From Isoetes taiwanensis (Eukaryota; Streptophyta; Lycopodiopsida; Isoetales; Isoetaceae): 64,000 nucleotides of DNA. Shown piece by piece: positions 1-13,249 of this stretch (position 1 is its first letter; the number at the start of each line of letters is the position of its first letter). The position numbers were made by a program, and so were the translations under genes. The stretch spans positions 6,444,602 to 6,508,601 of the forward strand of contig JAJEKV010000070.1 in the NCBI GenBank assembly GCA_021234155.1, written 5' to 3'. The notes under the pieces were generated by a model that worked only from the letters and a program-made list of their open reading frames with translations, was not told the origin of the DNA and did no database searches.

Positions 1-1880
1 CATTGTACTTCGTTCAGTTACGTGTGCTTATGTATCGTCAACATACAGCTGCAATCCTCAATATGGTCGTCACAGCATCTTCTGCTAGAGTTTAAGGTTT
101 AGGTTTGCTAGGTTTTAGGTTTGTGCACATGCATCGTGCCATCTATGTTTCAAGTAAACACAACAAAGTACTGGGCTTTGTTTTCTCATTCTTGACAAAA
201 TATCTCTGAGACTTCAATCTGCTGCCCATGACCAGCAATGACTTTCATCTAATCAGACATGAATGTCGCCATCACGGTGGAGCAGTACCATGACAAAGAT
301 GTTTCCCAGGCGTCTGGAGGATGGGCGTCGGTGTAAGACCATAAGGGACATCAGGACCGCGGAACAGATGGGGTGAGGCCGTTCAGGTGTTGGGTGTGGC
401 CTGAGGCTTGTATGACAGTGGACCATCCATGTCTGGATGGGGAGGCGTAAAGCAGAGGAATGATCCAATGAGAGCCCGTAGCCATCTCAGTGGTGACGCC
501 AGTAGCCCATCTGGATAGGGATTAAATAATGACGGGTGCTGGGTGGAGATGTGCCAAATACAATGCCAATAGGGGTGGGAAACAATTCGTGAAAATGTCG
601 TCACCACAGATTGAAATAGGCAGCATCACGAATAGAAAGATCAGCTGAGGTGCAAAACCCTCAATGGCTAGGCAGCGGTGTGGAGTTGGTCATAAAGCCT
701 GCGGGAGAGGGCGCCACCCAGTGATGGTTCGGATAAGGACTGGGGAAGGAGAGGGCCCGAAAGAAGAGGGCCATGCGAGATAGTGAGGGGCAGGCATGCG
801 AGCAGAAGACAGCCCGAGCTAAAGAAATCTATGAGCACGCAGACCCAAGAGTGGGTCTCGTTTGGAGTGTAGGGAACCCGGGATCAAGGTCGGTTCTGTT
901 GGCCAGTGAGGAACCAGCCAGTGGAGAGAAAGCGGAGTTGAGAAGGAGGTAGAGTGCAGCATGGGCCAGGCTCGATGAGATTGGGGGAACAAAACACTGA
1001 TGACAGAGAAATCTGGCCACGATGATGGATGAAGGAAGGGCCAACATAGTTGAGGCGGTTGAATACAAATCTGGATGGGGAAGTCAGTGAAGGAGACTCG
1101 GATAGGGAGATCAAACAACTGGCTATTCATCACGCCAGGACACAGCCCAGCCAATAACTCTGGAGGGATGGAACAACCAGGGAACCCTTCATCATGGATT
1201 CCCCAAAGAATAAACAATAACACACGATAAATAAGAAGGAAGAATAACAAATGCAACCGAAAGAATAAAAGCAAAGAGGAAATGCGCCCACAGGAATGCA
1301 AAATGCGCCAGACATGAGATCCAGGCAGAAACTGTGGATGTTGGAGTGGGGTCACACTGCACGTGGCGGGCGCGAGGCCGGGGCCGACAGTCGTGATTAT
1401 GAACCTCAGCAGCGTATGGACCTGCATGTCCGAGCAAAGCGGAGGAAGCGGGAAGAATGATAAAACTAGGGGCTAAAGAATATGAGACATCAACCATGTC
1501 TAACTATGAGCAGTCATAAGTGACATCATGTGGGGACAGGCTGTGCAGGTGGGGTGGGGGTGGCAGGGGAGACAGGGGTCCATGGATTGGTTGCAGGGAC
1601 AGTATCATGAGATCGTTGTGTTCAAGGGTGGAGATGTATATTTTCATTGGAGCGGTGACAGATGGGTCATTGATAGGTGATAGAGGACCAATGACACTGG
1701 GAGCTCCACAGATGGTCATTGACTTGAGAAGAAATCTTAAACACAACCTCCAGATATTCAAAGTGATTATGGACCGACCAGGCCTCTGGAGATATGCACT
1801 GTATATAAGAGTTAGCAGACCCTAGGGAGAAGAGGGTGGAAGGAAACATGTCACCAAATGCTGGATAGACGAGGAAGAGC
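1..1880. other. No recognisable gene; low-GC unique DNA
   Basis: I see no protein family, RNA gene or element here on either strand. The plus strand is purine-biased, which leaves several overlapping minus-strand frames open by chance (the longest about 200 codons at 819-1427); their translations are Leu/Ser/Phe/Pro-rich with no domain. A short telomere-like string with several TTTAGG-type words lies at about 89-121 and is common in plant DNA; it is too short to be an interstitial telomere block. Confidence 0.5.
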
Positions 1881-1886
1881 GACCAA

Positions 1887-1959
1887 GGAGAGAGAGGGAG
1901 AGAGGGAGAGAGAGAGAGAGAGAGGAGAGAGAGGGAGAGGAGAGAGAGAGAGAGAGAGG
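1887..1959. repeat. GA/GGGA microsatellite
   Basis: About 73 bp of uninterrupted purines on the plus strand, mostly (GA)n with GAGAGGGA variants. It produces artificial Ser-Leu repeat frames on the minus strand. Confidence 0.9.
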
Positions 1960-4900
1960 TCATGTGAAGCCTCAAGCGATTGGGTTGGTACGACACGTGG
2001 CGAATGGGCGCAAATAATAAAATGAGCGGGCGCATGACTATGGTGACCACCACGAAAAACTCGGTCGGTCAGACTCGAAGCACGTGGCGAGGGTGAGGAG
2101 ACGAGGGCGCCAGGCCAGCCGGGAAGAGTGGAACATGGGGAAGGCACCACATGGGCGATTAAGGGAACAGGCGTGCATAATGGTGACAATGCCCAAAACT
2201 ACAAGCCGCTCAAAGGAGGGTGAGGCGATTAGAATGAAGAAAAAATCAGCGATTCATGAAAAAAGGAGGACCCCAGTCACCGGTGGAGAGAAAACGTCAG
2301 CCGGTGAGGTTGGGCTATGATGTGATTTTGTGTGTTACCAAATATGGCTAAATATCAAATATGATGTATGGGGAGCCACTTAAGGGATACCGAGTTGGAG
2401 AAAGCATCACTTAGCCCAGATTGGAGAAACATGATGTGATGTGTCAGCAGGAGTATGGCTAAATATAAATATGATGTATAATGGTAGCACAATGCATAAT
2501 TAACTGGCGGAGGCTAAAATGGAAGCCAAGAAAGAGACAACAAGGTGTCGTTATTACATGAGAAAGGAAGAATGTAAATGAACAAATCAATGAAAGTAAC
2601 CCGATATTTGCGGAAGAGTGCGGTTGCATCAAACAACAAGATAAACCTGAAGTCTGAAAAATAAGAACCCCAACTATGAAACCTAGAATGTGAAGAATAT
2701 GTAGCATAACTTTTTGTGTTTTTGTAAGCTTTTCACAAAAGGTTTCCTAAGATTTCATACTTAAGCGTGTGTCGAATGGATAATACTATCGCATTACATC
2801 TAGAGTGCATCATTTCTTAATTAGTTGGTTGGCTTTTTTTCAATAGTCTAACATCCAAGGGCTCACAACAAAGCCCTCTTTTTTATTTTAGAAATTTGAA
2901 CATGCAAGCCATAAGTAGATAGCATTCGGGGCATTCTTGCACAAAAATTAATGTTTGTGATCCAGTGGAAGCTTGATTTGGAGTGGAGCGTGAATTGTTT
3001 TTCTTCAGAATATCTACTCCGGTATTCTTATTTTGTTTTGTCTTTTGTCTTTGGATTAGATCTCGTCTTCCTATTCCATCACGACCCACATCAAGCTTTT
3101 GCCTCATTATTTTTCGCCCATACTCCATTTTGCCTTTGCTTATGCTTCCCCTTGGCCAACAAAGGTATCGGCTTTTGGGCTCTCCTCCGAATCATAAATG
3201 TAGGTTCTGATGCTCTCATGTCCAGGCTATTTTGGGAAGCTTCTGCATATCCTTCAAATTTGCCGCGTTTGCGATGCTTTGACTGACTGGCGGTTTCTCA
3301 TTCTTAGTCCGCCAGCGAGGAGAGTGAAGTGATGCAATGTTGTTCACGACATAAATCCGCGACCCTAAAATTTGGTCTTTTTCGGACCCGAGGAAGGATC
3401 TCCAGTTGAGCTTTCTTGTAGAAATAACAAAGAAGTCTAAAATCCAAGACGAAGAGGTTGAAGATTCTAATTGGGTTATTTTTATTGTTTTTAGCTTCAT
3501 GGTCAGTTATGGATGAAGCTTGACAAGCGGCTTAAATTAAGACAAGAAAGCGAGGCTAGATCGCGAGAACGAGGGTTAGATGGATTATGGAGATTAAGTA
3601 TTTTGGAAGGGGCTCGAGTCATAAATCGTTGCATAAAGGGCCATTACTTGCTGCATTGAACTACGCAAGGTTTTAGGTTTAGAGCATGCTTTGAATAAGA
3701 TTACGATCGTAATTTCTTTAAAAGTTTGCAAAGATAATCTTGCTTGATCATGCGCCCGGTTGTTCCATTATAGATCCTCTGCTTTCTTTGTAGTGTATAC
3801 TTTTGCCCTAATGACAAAGGCTTGTTGTGCTTGTTTTACGCATTGTGTGTTCTTTGATGTACACTTGGACACTTGTTTGGCGAGGGAATCATCCCTGCAT
3901 GATACATAATGCGAGGAGTATATTCGCGACAACGAAGTCTTTCGCGGTCGAGGGGATCTTTGCACTCATTCGCGACTCATGAACTCCGAAATTATTCGAT
4001 TAGGTTTCATTTTTGGCGAAGGTAGCGGGTACTATCAGGTTGTGAATTTTATTCTAGACATGAAGCGAGATTCTTTCTTTCAAAGTAGAGTGTTCTTGCA
4101 TTTGGTATCTAGTTGGGGCAAGCATGAAGCGAGTTTTATGCAGTTCTATTACCCATGTTCCTTTGCCACACTAAGTTTAGTTTGGGAAGCATTTGATAAT
4201 AAAAAATTGTAACATGGGTTCTGATACAAGTTCAAAATGAAGCTAGGAGAGTGGCAATTATGGCTGATTATGTCTAAATGGCAAATTTATGCAAGGAATG
4301 TTAGGCTGTGTTTAAAATGGTGGCTTCTACAAAGTGCTCATAGAGTAAGAGAATAACTATATTTATGTCGGGGAGAAAGGCATTTCTTGGCTAAGAGAAA
4401 TTGCTTCTTGTGAGGAAGTACAAGCTTATGTGGAAAGCCATCAAAGCCATGAAGATGCTTTGTTTTCCAATGGTATCCTTAGTATATTTGTCTTGGGTAA
4501 CCAATTGTATCCGATTATATGGAATATGTAGCTTGAAGATGGTAGATTATCGAGTTATTGTGGTTTGACTACGGGTGGTTCATTTTATAGGCAAAATTTA
4601 CGAAATAGAAATTTCCATGATGAGTGCGTCTTGTCATTTGTTATGTTTCTAAATTCTTGGTTTTGTTGCTCACTTGTTCTTTTCAAATCTTGTCTTTAAC
4701 TAATGTTTTCTGTTTTAATGTATTAACATTTGTCTATTATCTATCATGGTATTATCGCATAATATTAGGACTTAGGAGAATGTAATGGCACATTTTTTAG
4801 CTCTACTACCATTTTTTCTGGTATGATTCCTTATGCACTAGGAATCTCAATACCGCGAGATATTATATGCACAATACATGCACTAAAAGTCTAATACCTG

Positions 4901-5200
4901 AGATATTACATGCCTGATATTACATGCGAAGTGTTTAAAAATTGTTACATGCATTTATCTATCATCCATCATTAGAATTATTAGGTAATCCTCTATATCT
5001 ACACCCCTACACACCATCCTTAAGGCCGAAGGAACAAAAAAATTTTAGTTTAACACAAACCATTGTACACAACTACCATTAACATTATTAACACAAACCA
5101 TTGCATTTGGGCATTTAAATTAAAATCCCTTAAACCCCCTTTGGTTTGGGTGCATATATTCCTACGGGGTTCGTGGGCGAATAGCGTAGACTCACACTGG
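1960..5200. other. No recognisable gene
   Basis: Short open frames on both strands (for example 2951-3286 plus and 3216-3500 minus) have no family signature and no start context that favours them. Small direct echoes occur (the word AACACAAACCATTG twice near 5052 and 5090; GATATTACATGC twice near 4910), but there is no larger structure. Confidence 0.4.
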
Positions 5201-8200
5201 TAGAGTGTAGTGCATCACCACATAAGATCTGAAACACAAGTGCAAAAGATAAAACGAGCCACCATGGGGAAATCTAGCCTTGAGAAAAGAGATGCCCATA
5301 ACCACATAGAACCACAATTATAAAAATAGCATCTGAAAGGCAGCGTGTCGAGAAATAACACCTTGATTGAGGCCCGTGCGCAACTACCATGGAAATGGAA
5401 TGCGTCAATGTAAAAGACAAATCTGGCCGGGAAGATGGTGGCCACAAAATCATAAGGACAATAAAAGATAATAAACCATGGGATGCCGGTAGAATTATGA
5501 AAGCAATGACATCGAGTAAGCGACCCGCAAGGCGAAAATGGCGAAAATGAGCGGAACATAAGCGAGAAAAAGCGGCCGCGAGGAGCATAGACCCATTTAA
5601 ATAGTAGCATGGGTGTCGGGGTAAAGGCATGCATATAAGACCGTATAACAAAGTGAGCGATAAATACATACAAAGAAATGGATGAAATTTAAGAATGCGA
5701 AAACTAAAATAGATTCGGACGTTCTGGAATGGATGGAGGGAGGAAAGGATCGGTGGCCGAGTGCAAAGGAACCAAAAAGGCAAGAAGAGGCAGGTGAAAA
5801 GTAAGGTCCCATTCGCTAGCTTGATGTCGGGCAACTCTAGATGCATAAAATGTAAATGATTAAAGTGATGGTACGTGTGTAAGCAAAGGCAGTTATGGTA
5901 CTCGTGAGAGCCATCAAAACCAATAATCATAGAAAGAATCTGAAAGGAACTTACCATGGTAAATATTTGAACCCGAAGCATAGAGCCTTGACCCCCGAGC
6001 AAAAACCCTGACATCTTGGAACCTGAGCGTATGAGATTAGAAATAACGATATGGAGCAAGCATGGGGAGGATCCACTTTAAATGATGGAAAATATAATGT
6101 AAATGTGGCTCGTAATGCCTTCGAGATTATCACGTAAAAGGGGCATAAAGATAGCTTACGATAAAGATAGATTCGAAAAGCGAAGAGATATGAAGGCTAA
6201 AGAAAGTCAGTAGAGATAGAAGAAAAGGCATGTAAGCGAGGCTCCTGAGCGAGAGAGTGAAAACAATATACATTAAACAAGTCACGATCGCCATAAAAGC
6301 AATCCCGCGACCCCATAGATACTTCTACTGCACAATGGATGGGCATCGAAGCGTGAGAATGCTTTGTCTTTGGCCGGATCCTATGGCAACCCGAAAGCCT
6401 AGCGAGCGAGATCACCGCATCACCCGAAATAACGGAATGCGGTAATTAAGTGCTGAGTCATTAAAAACAAAACATAAGTTGTCCGAAACAGCGCAATGGG
6501 TGCAAGTGAACATAAGTTGTCGAACAAAGTGCAATTATGCATGGCGTGAATGCTTGCCTAAGCCAAAGGAATAGATATCAAATTCTAGCGATAATATTAG
6601 AATAACACAAACGAGGGAAGTGAAAGAATCATGCTTATGCTTGTGAAATACGATGCGGCTGCATCTCGCCCTGACCATAGAATAGAAGCATCGAAGAAAC
6701 CATTTAAAGCACTTAATGGCGGAAAAATCAAACCCCGTAGGCGAGAATAATTTAGAAAAGCGAACATCGCAGAAACCCGTGATCCACTTGCCGAATGAAA
6801 GACCCATAACGATGCAAAAACGGATAAACATGAAGGCCAAAGGCCCGATCATGAGATAATGTTAATAAAACCTAAACCATGATGGGCGATAAAATCGCTG
6901 GCGTAATTATAAACCCTGAAAGGTAAAAAGAATCAGGAGATGAAAAACCACAATGACGAATAAACATGGCACAACCACGAATAGAAGCCGGAGCCGAAAA
7001 ATGAAATCGAGCCATTATTTGGGAAAATAGCAAAAATAAGGCAAAGACCCATCAGGGAAATATAGCAAGAAACCCTAACGCGCGAAAGGCAATAAAATAA
7101 AACATAAAGCAAGAGACGAGGCAACAAGCCAAGACAAGAATCAACGATGGAATAGCAAAAGGAATATGGCAAAATGGCGGCATAATAAAAGAAAGAAAGA
7201 CAGACCCATGCGAGATGTATAAAAATAGAGTAGGCACGAGAAAAGAGACGAAGCGTACTCATATATGCCAGAAATCATAATAAGCCATAAACCACTTGAA
7301 AAACAGTAGAATCACAACATGATAAAACAAGCAAGACCAAACAAGAGATAAAAGAATCGTAGGGATAAAATAATGGGAACAACCTCAATGGCGTGACACT
7401 ATGTCGTACGCCGAGCGAAATGGCAAACCCCCTTATGCAAAACCCCAGAGTTATCGATAATAAGAAAATAACGTAATACCAAATGAAGGGGAAAACTATT
7501 ATAATGTTATATACATAAGGCAACAAAGTACGCAATGAAAACCATTCAAAGGGGAAAATAACCGAACAACAAAGGGACCCATCCACAACTAGTATAACAT
7601 AGCGCCAACACAAATATTTACATATAACATTAACAACCTCTGGTTTTATGAAGGATGCTTATATGCAAAGGAAACCACCGCAAATCAAATGCAATGAAAC
7701 CAGCAACAAACAAAGCTACCCAAGAGAAAGCCCGAGGAATCAAATCATAGAGTCATCTCGTAAAAAAGCCCCAATAGGTGCACCATGCAGAAACCATGAT
7801 AAGAACCTTAAAAGAAGGACATATGAAGCCAGGAAACCACCATAGCAGTGAAGCCCGCGTCAACATCTAACATAAAAAGAAAACGATTTATCTTATTAGT
7901 TTTGTTCAAAGGTGGCGTGCGGCCCAAACACAAAACACATCTCCGGAGATCGGGGATAATCGGGCAAAGGGCCCATGAAATTCTTTGGATAAGTCGAGGG
8001 AGAAATTGGGGATACTTCCGGTCGAAATGAAGCGAAACTGGCATTTGTATGGGACGATAAGGCGAAAAGCCCATAGCAAATGATATCTCGGAAGCGAGCG
8101 AAGCGGGATCCACAAATCTACTCTGTGAAACACCCTACGAGCGGCCAGGAGAGAGAAAGCGGCATAAAGAAGCAATGCGGGAAGAATTCTTGAACCAATC

Positions 8201-9600
8201 GATAATACGCATGTTCGGTACAAAGCATTAAAGCGAGAAGGGTCGCGGTACCTCAAATGTGAAGACATAAAGATGAATGCGTGGTCGCCGGAATCTGAAA
8301 TTGGTGAAAAAGAAGCCGGAAAAAACCCGGAGGAAAATCTTGGCGAGAACGCCTGAAAGGACGAGGCGGCATCGGACGAGAAACCGAGAACAAGATCGGC
8401 AAAAGAGCATGCCATGCGGCGAGAAAAAGAGAACCATAGGCGAAACATAAAGATCAAAGCCAGCCGCGGGAGGAAGCGATGAATGGCGACAATCATGGCC
8501 CAGGAGTGAATGGAGATAGAAACGGTGGAAAAGCATCTCACCCGGCAGTATGAATTTGACAAAAATAAACTTTAAGAGAGCGACCAAAATATGAAGAGTT
8601 GATGGCAAATAGTTGAAAACATACTGAGAAGATTGAATGAGCAGTTGTGCTGCCGAGGTAAAAGCCAAATGAGCGCGAAGCCACGGCAAATCAGGAGGCG
8701 GTAGCCAATGTCACAAAGCGGAAGATCAGGGGAACGGAAACCGTCGCGAGGAAGGGACAAATAGAGCTAAGAACAAAAAGGATAGAAAAGAGCAAATGTA
8801 AGCCCGGTTTGCTGACCATGCAGGCTAGAGCGGAGAAAAAAGTGCGGTAGAAGATAATACTAAGGCAGGGTGCTTCCATCATTGACATCCTGCGGAGTAA
8901 AGCCCGGAACAAAGAAAGGAGAATGGCGGTAAAAATAAATTGCAGGCACAAATGAGCCAGAGAGGAGACGGATAAGCTAGAAGACTAAAGAGGTATTAAA
9001 TGTGACAAAAACAGGCATGGCAGAAGCTTCGAGAACAATCAAAGGATAGATCGGATAAACAAAAGGAATAGAAGCATCGCTAGCGCCCGATTCGTCAACG
9101 AAAATCATTTCCCACAAACCCGAAAAATCCACGATTACGATCAAAACCACTCAACGAGCGGACCAAGAGCCCAAAAGCAGACCCATCACATCCAGAATAT
9201 CCAAAACAATAGAAATCTGAGAATACGCCACATAATGAGCCAGAGGATAAAACTCGTCGGTAGCGACATCTGAGTATGGAAGAAGGACAAATCAAATGGG
9301 AGAATCAAGCGAAACCTGCGGAGAGAATGCAGATCAAAGAATGATGAAGAAAGTCGCCCGGCCGGTCTGGCGGCAAGAAGATTAAGGAACCACGAGGCGG
9401 TGGAGAAGGCCGGAGAAAATCCATCGAGATGAAGAACCGCCGAGCGAGAATAGAAGAAGAAGCTAACGTGAAGGCCAGCGAATGCTTAGGTCGCGAAGAG
9501 GAAATAGCCTTATATAGCCATTTCGTCCCTTTCCCGAATAGAGTCGATGAAAACCGGATCGATGCATTAATACAATCACAGAAGTCATGTAGCAATTCGC
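5200..9600. other. Purine-biased block, no identifiable gene
   Basis: The plus strand is rich in A and G (words such as GCGAAA, GCGAG, GAAAAG), so the complementary pyrimidine-rich strand has long open frames in more than one phase at once: 5274-6059 overlaps 5215-5673, and 7906-8562 overlaps 8228-8689. Their predicted products are Phe/Ser/Leu/Cys/His-rich, with no domain, no zinc knuckle and no RT or integrase motif. The overlap of frames argues for composition and against coding. It may be an internal region of a decayed, unidentified retroelement whose sense strand is plus, but I cannot name one. Confidence 0.35.
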
Positions 9601-9859
9601 GGGATATGAGGATTTTGCTAAATCATTGTACATTAAAAAACAATCATACAATTAATATTGATTTCTAGAAACTTCATAGAATTTATGAATTGAGTACAAA
9701 TAATATATGAACCACTATTGATTTTGCGAAACTTCGGGGAAAAGAACACATGATTTTCTTTACATTTTGTATTGTAAATATAAAAAATCCGCATATATCT
9801 TTGGTTTCATGCTAATTTTTATCTGAAGTTCATTTTGGGGGCCTTGTGATCGGTGTAGG

Positions 9860-10245
9860 TTAGAATGCAATGCGTTCGTTTTCCATATAGCGTCGCAGGT
9901 ACCCATGCGTCACCATTACATACTTATTCATTTTGTGCATCAAATAGGGAAAAACAAATTTGGTTTTGATTTGTTTACGTGCAGCGTGCAGTGCGTACTT
10001 GCAGAGCGAATGCGTACTTTTATAGGTGCGGTACAAAATTATTTTCAAAAATAAAAAAAATAAATTTTACCGATGCAAATGCGTCGCGGTATGTATTTTA
10101 TAGTGCGATGCGTCGCGTGTCATTACTTTAAACAACGAAAGCTTTTTGGCGTGCGTTTATGCGTTAAAGTGGTATAAATGCGTTACCCGTCTTTATGCGT
10201 TTACGCATCACGTCTTAATACTACCGCGTCGCGGTCGCAGAATCT
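9860..10245. repeat. TGCGT/GCGTCGCG-rich cluster
   Basis: In about 385 bp the word GCGT occurs roughly a dozen times, often as TGCGT or GCGTCGCG, in otherwise AT-rich sequence (poly-A near 10048). Spacing is irregular. This may be a degenerate short-unit repeat; the function is unknown. Confidence 0.45.
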
Positions 10246-12380
10246 GGTACTACTTTGCTTGATGGGGCGAGGAGTAAACTACGCTAAAGTTGATAAAACA
10301 AATTAGGATTGATATATACAATTACGCTGTTTTTGTTTTGCTTTCAACTACAAAGTACAACTGTCACATCTCTACATTTACCGGACAAAGCGGTAGCATA
10401 ATAATGAGTATATGCCCTTACCTTGAGTCGAATATGGAAGAGTTATTAACTTCGTCCCGGCCAACATCAAATGTACACGGTTTCCACTTCCTGCAGTATT
10501 CTGGTTGCATATAGCAGCGTGAGGTCATAACGATTGCAATTTTATAAACAATAGTTGTAATCACCACAGGGCTCATCCCCATACATAACCGGTTACATGC
10601 AACCGGGGAGGGGCGCCCTAACCGCCCATTAGAAAGATAGCGCGTGCTCACGAAAGTCAATAGTTCGATGGTGAAAAATGGGAGCAAGAGTAAGGGATAG
10701 TACCAAGCCCCATAACCGATTGTTGTTATCAAATACAAATTTCTCCAAAATTTCTCAAGCTAGAGTTTTGCACATAAAGAAATGTTGAGGTGGTGAGAGT
10801 GAAGCATCATGTGTGTTATGATAGAAAAACTTAATATTGTATTGGCATGGTATCCATGGCATAGCCTCTTGTTTTGTAGCTTACTTAAAAGGTTAATTCG
10901 ACATGACCATATGACTCCCATTTAGAAAAGTTTGCGAGGAGAAAAGACCTTATAGCGGGGAAGTTCCTCCCTGCTATATGGACCACTTAGGTCTTTGCAA
11001 TTCGAGCAATTTTATAGCTGCTGCCGGATCTTACATGCATGGTTTTTCTTCCATTTAATGCAGTCTTTATTTTGTGTGTGCTTTGTTAAAAGCACCATAT
11101 CGTCAACACTAATACTTGAGTGGCTTGAAAGTTCTTTTCTTGTCTTCCAGGGCTGGATGGAGCCATTACCAACGAGGCACATCATCGATGTGTCTACGGC
11201 TATTCTCATCGACAAGATACCTATATACTAATATATGTAGGAATCGCATTCGTCGCGACAAAATCAATCACCATTATTCCCTTCAGAGCGAAGTTATGGA
11301 TGGGCACTAAGCGAGGCATTGTATAGGACAAGCGAAGAAGCCCGAATAGATTTTGAGGAAGAAACATTGACAAATTACTTTCGGCCAAAGGATGGCCGAT
11401 TCATGCATATCAAAGCATGATAGGGATTATGTTATAGCATTCATTACCTCTTTGAATAAACACATTCCACAACATATTGTTTGAATCCTCACCGCAAATA
11501 TCGGCCCTCTTACCAAAATAGGTGTAAGCTCTTGCAATCAGGGTTTCAATATAAACCAAATTATTTGATGCGCTCACGATTCCAATCTGCCGAGATTATT
11601 TCCACCGAAGTACAGGAAGATGCGGCTCTAGGTACGCAAACCTCTGCGAGATAAACTACTAGAAAATCATAAATTGAATCCTTTCTATGCCTAAAAGCGT
11701 TATTTTTCCTACAAATACGCGGCTAAACCCATGGCTCCCAACCCGGTAGTATCGTTAGTTTAATGTAAATATGGTGCGTTCTTGCATTTTACCTAATGTT
11801 GAGAGGGTGTTTGTTTGATTGTGTTAGAATAAATAATATGGCAATTTTTGTATTTGACATATTCTTAGAAAGGAAGGAAGGTGAATATGAATGTGGGTGT
11901 GAGGGACATTTTATGGTGATTTAACGTGGTAAAGTACCAAAGCGGGGCATACTCTAGCTACATGGTGAAATGCATTATAATGAAATAGATAGAAATGGGA
12001 AGACACTTGTAGCATACTTTCGATCCTTTGATTGAGGCATTGGCCCGACATACACAAATCTAGCATCATTATAGCGAACAATTCTATTCAGCGTAGGGTT
12101 GAAATATCACATTGAGGATAAAGAGTTCAATGTCCATTGTTTTGTATTTGATGCATTAGACTTTGTAAAGATGTTGTAGATTATTAGTATTAGCTAGAAT
12201 AATTTGAGATGGGGCTTAGAATAGTCGCATTTGGATGATGTCATATTAACCAATCCATACTCGTGTAGTAATGATGGATATGCACATGCATCGAGATGTA
12301 ACATAATGAGCCAAGAAACTTCGTTAACATCCTGCTTTTTCCATGGGGTTGGATCTTTGCTTTAGTGGTGACATTAAAAC
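10246..12380. other. No recognisable gene
   Basis: Only short unremarkable frames are present (such as 10418-10738 minus and 10995-11231 plus) and none matches a family I know. No RNA gene, LTR or coding exon could be supported. Confidence 0.4.
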
Positions 12381-12381
12381 A

Positions 12382-12399
12382 ACTATCTATCTATCTATC

Positions 12400-12450
<51 letters not shown>

Positions 12451-12500
12451 ACATCTATCTATCATCTATCTATCTATCTATCTGTATCTATCTATCTATC
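12382..12500. repeat. (TATC)n microsatellite
   Basis: A tetranucleotide CTAT/TATC array with a few interruptions (ATC, ACATC, GTATC, CCCATC). It is read as Tyr-Leu-Ser-Ile repeats in two plus-strand frames, which are not genes. Confidence 0.95.
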
Positions 12501-13017
12501 CCCATCTATCTCATGCCTTACGGGTCCAAAATTTTCTCTTGTATTTAATAGGCAAGAAGGTGGAGTTAGGTGTATAAGTAGAATTATCACGTAAATGAGA
12601 GAGGCATCAACATGTGGCACAAAGACCACATATAATTTTTATCATTAATCCCGATCTAAAGTGTTTCCCCGACATCACTTTACATACATTGGCTCCATGA
12701 CTCTTTTTAGTTGAATTATATAGTGGTTCATCATGGTCAATCGTTAAAGGGACAATCTCATGTAGCAAAGATGTCTTCGAGTTTCGCACAACAACTCACA
12801 GCATAGCTAGTAAAGATTCCATTAAAGTTGTTTGGATGATTGTACAATGAGCAAAGCTAGTATACTATAATAGAAGCATTGTATGCATTCTAGCCATAGA
12901 AACGATATGCGACTCGTGTGGATTGACTTCTTAAATTGTTTTCCAATTTCAATGTCTTTTTTGATAGGGACGGAATATTGCTAAGCGAGTGTGAATGTAG
13001 TTACATCGATGCCACAT

Positions 13018-13210
13018 TTATAACAACCATTTGATGTTGGAACCGCAGGTGGCGTTGTTGGCTGCATGTGTTGTTAGTGGGAGTAAAGATTAAACTTTTT
13101 GATGTTGATGATATTAGCGATATGTACTATGGAGAGCAAAGCCTAGCTATGTGTATGTTAATTGTGATATTACCTCATTTATGCGTGTGAAGGGAACAAG
13201 ATTACTTTCC
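13018..13210 (+). repeat. Diverged copy of the repeat near 20.25 kb
   Basis: The start resembles 20248-20400: both open with TTATAACAACCATTT, then GTTGGAACCGC, then a GGAGTAA(A)GAT block, then AATT(G/T)TGATATTAC and an AAGGGAA-GAT segment. The match is broken by indels and is weak after the first 40 bp. Identity of the repeat family is unknown. Confidence 0.35.
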
Positions 13211-13249
13211 TTGCGGAGGAGGTTTTCCCTCTAGAAGGGAGTAAAGTGG

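Noticed and set aside
89-121. Interstitial telomere repeat
   Set aside because: Only a few imperfect TTTAGG-like words; no tandem TTTAGGG array.
1667-2189. Minus-strand Ser-Leu-rich frames
   Set aside because: Produced by the GA microsatellite; two phases are open at once with repetitive content.
5274-8689. Minus-strand frames of 153-261 codons as genes
   Set aside because: Overlapping phases are open simultaneously because of base composition, and none contains a recognisable motif.
12343-12594. Plus-strand frames rich in Tyr-Leu-Ser-Ile
   Set aside because: They are translations of the TATC microsatellite.
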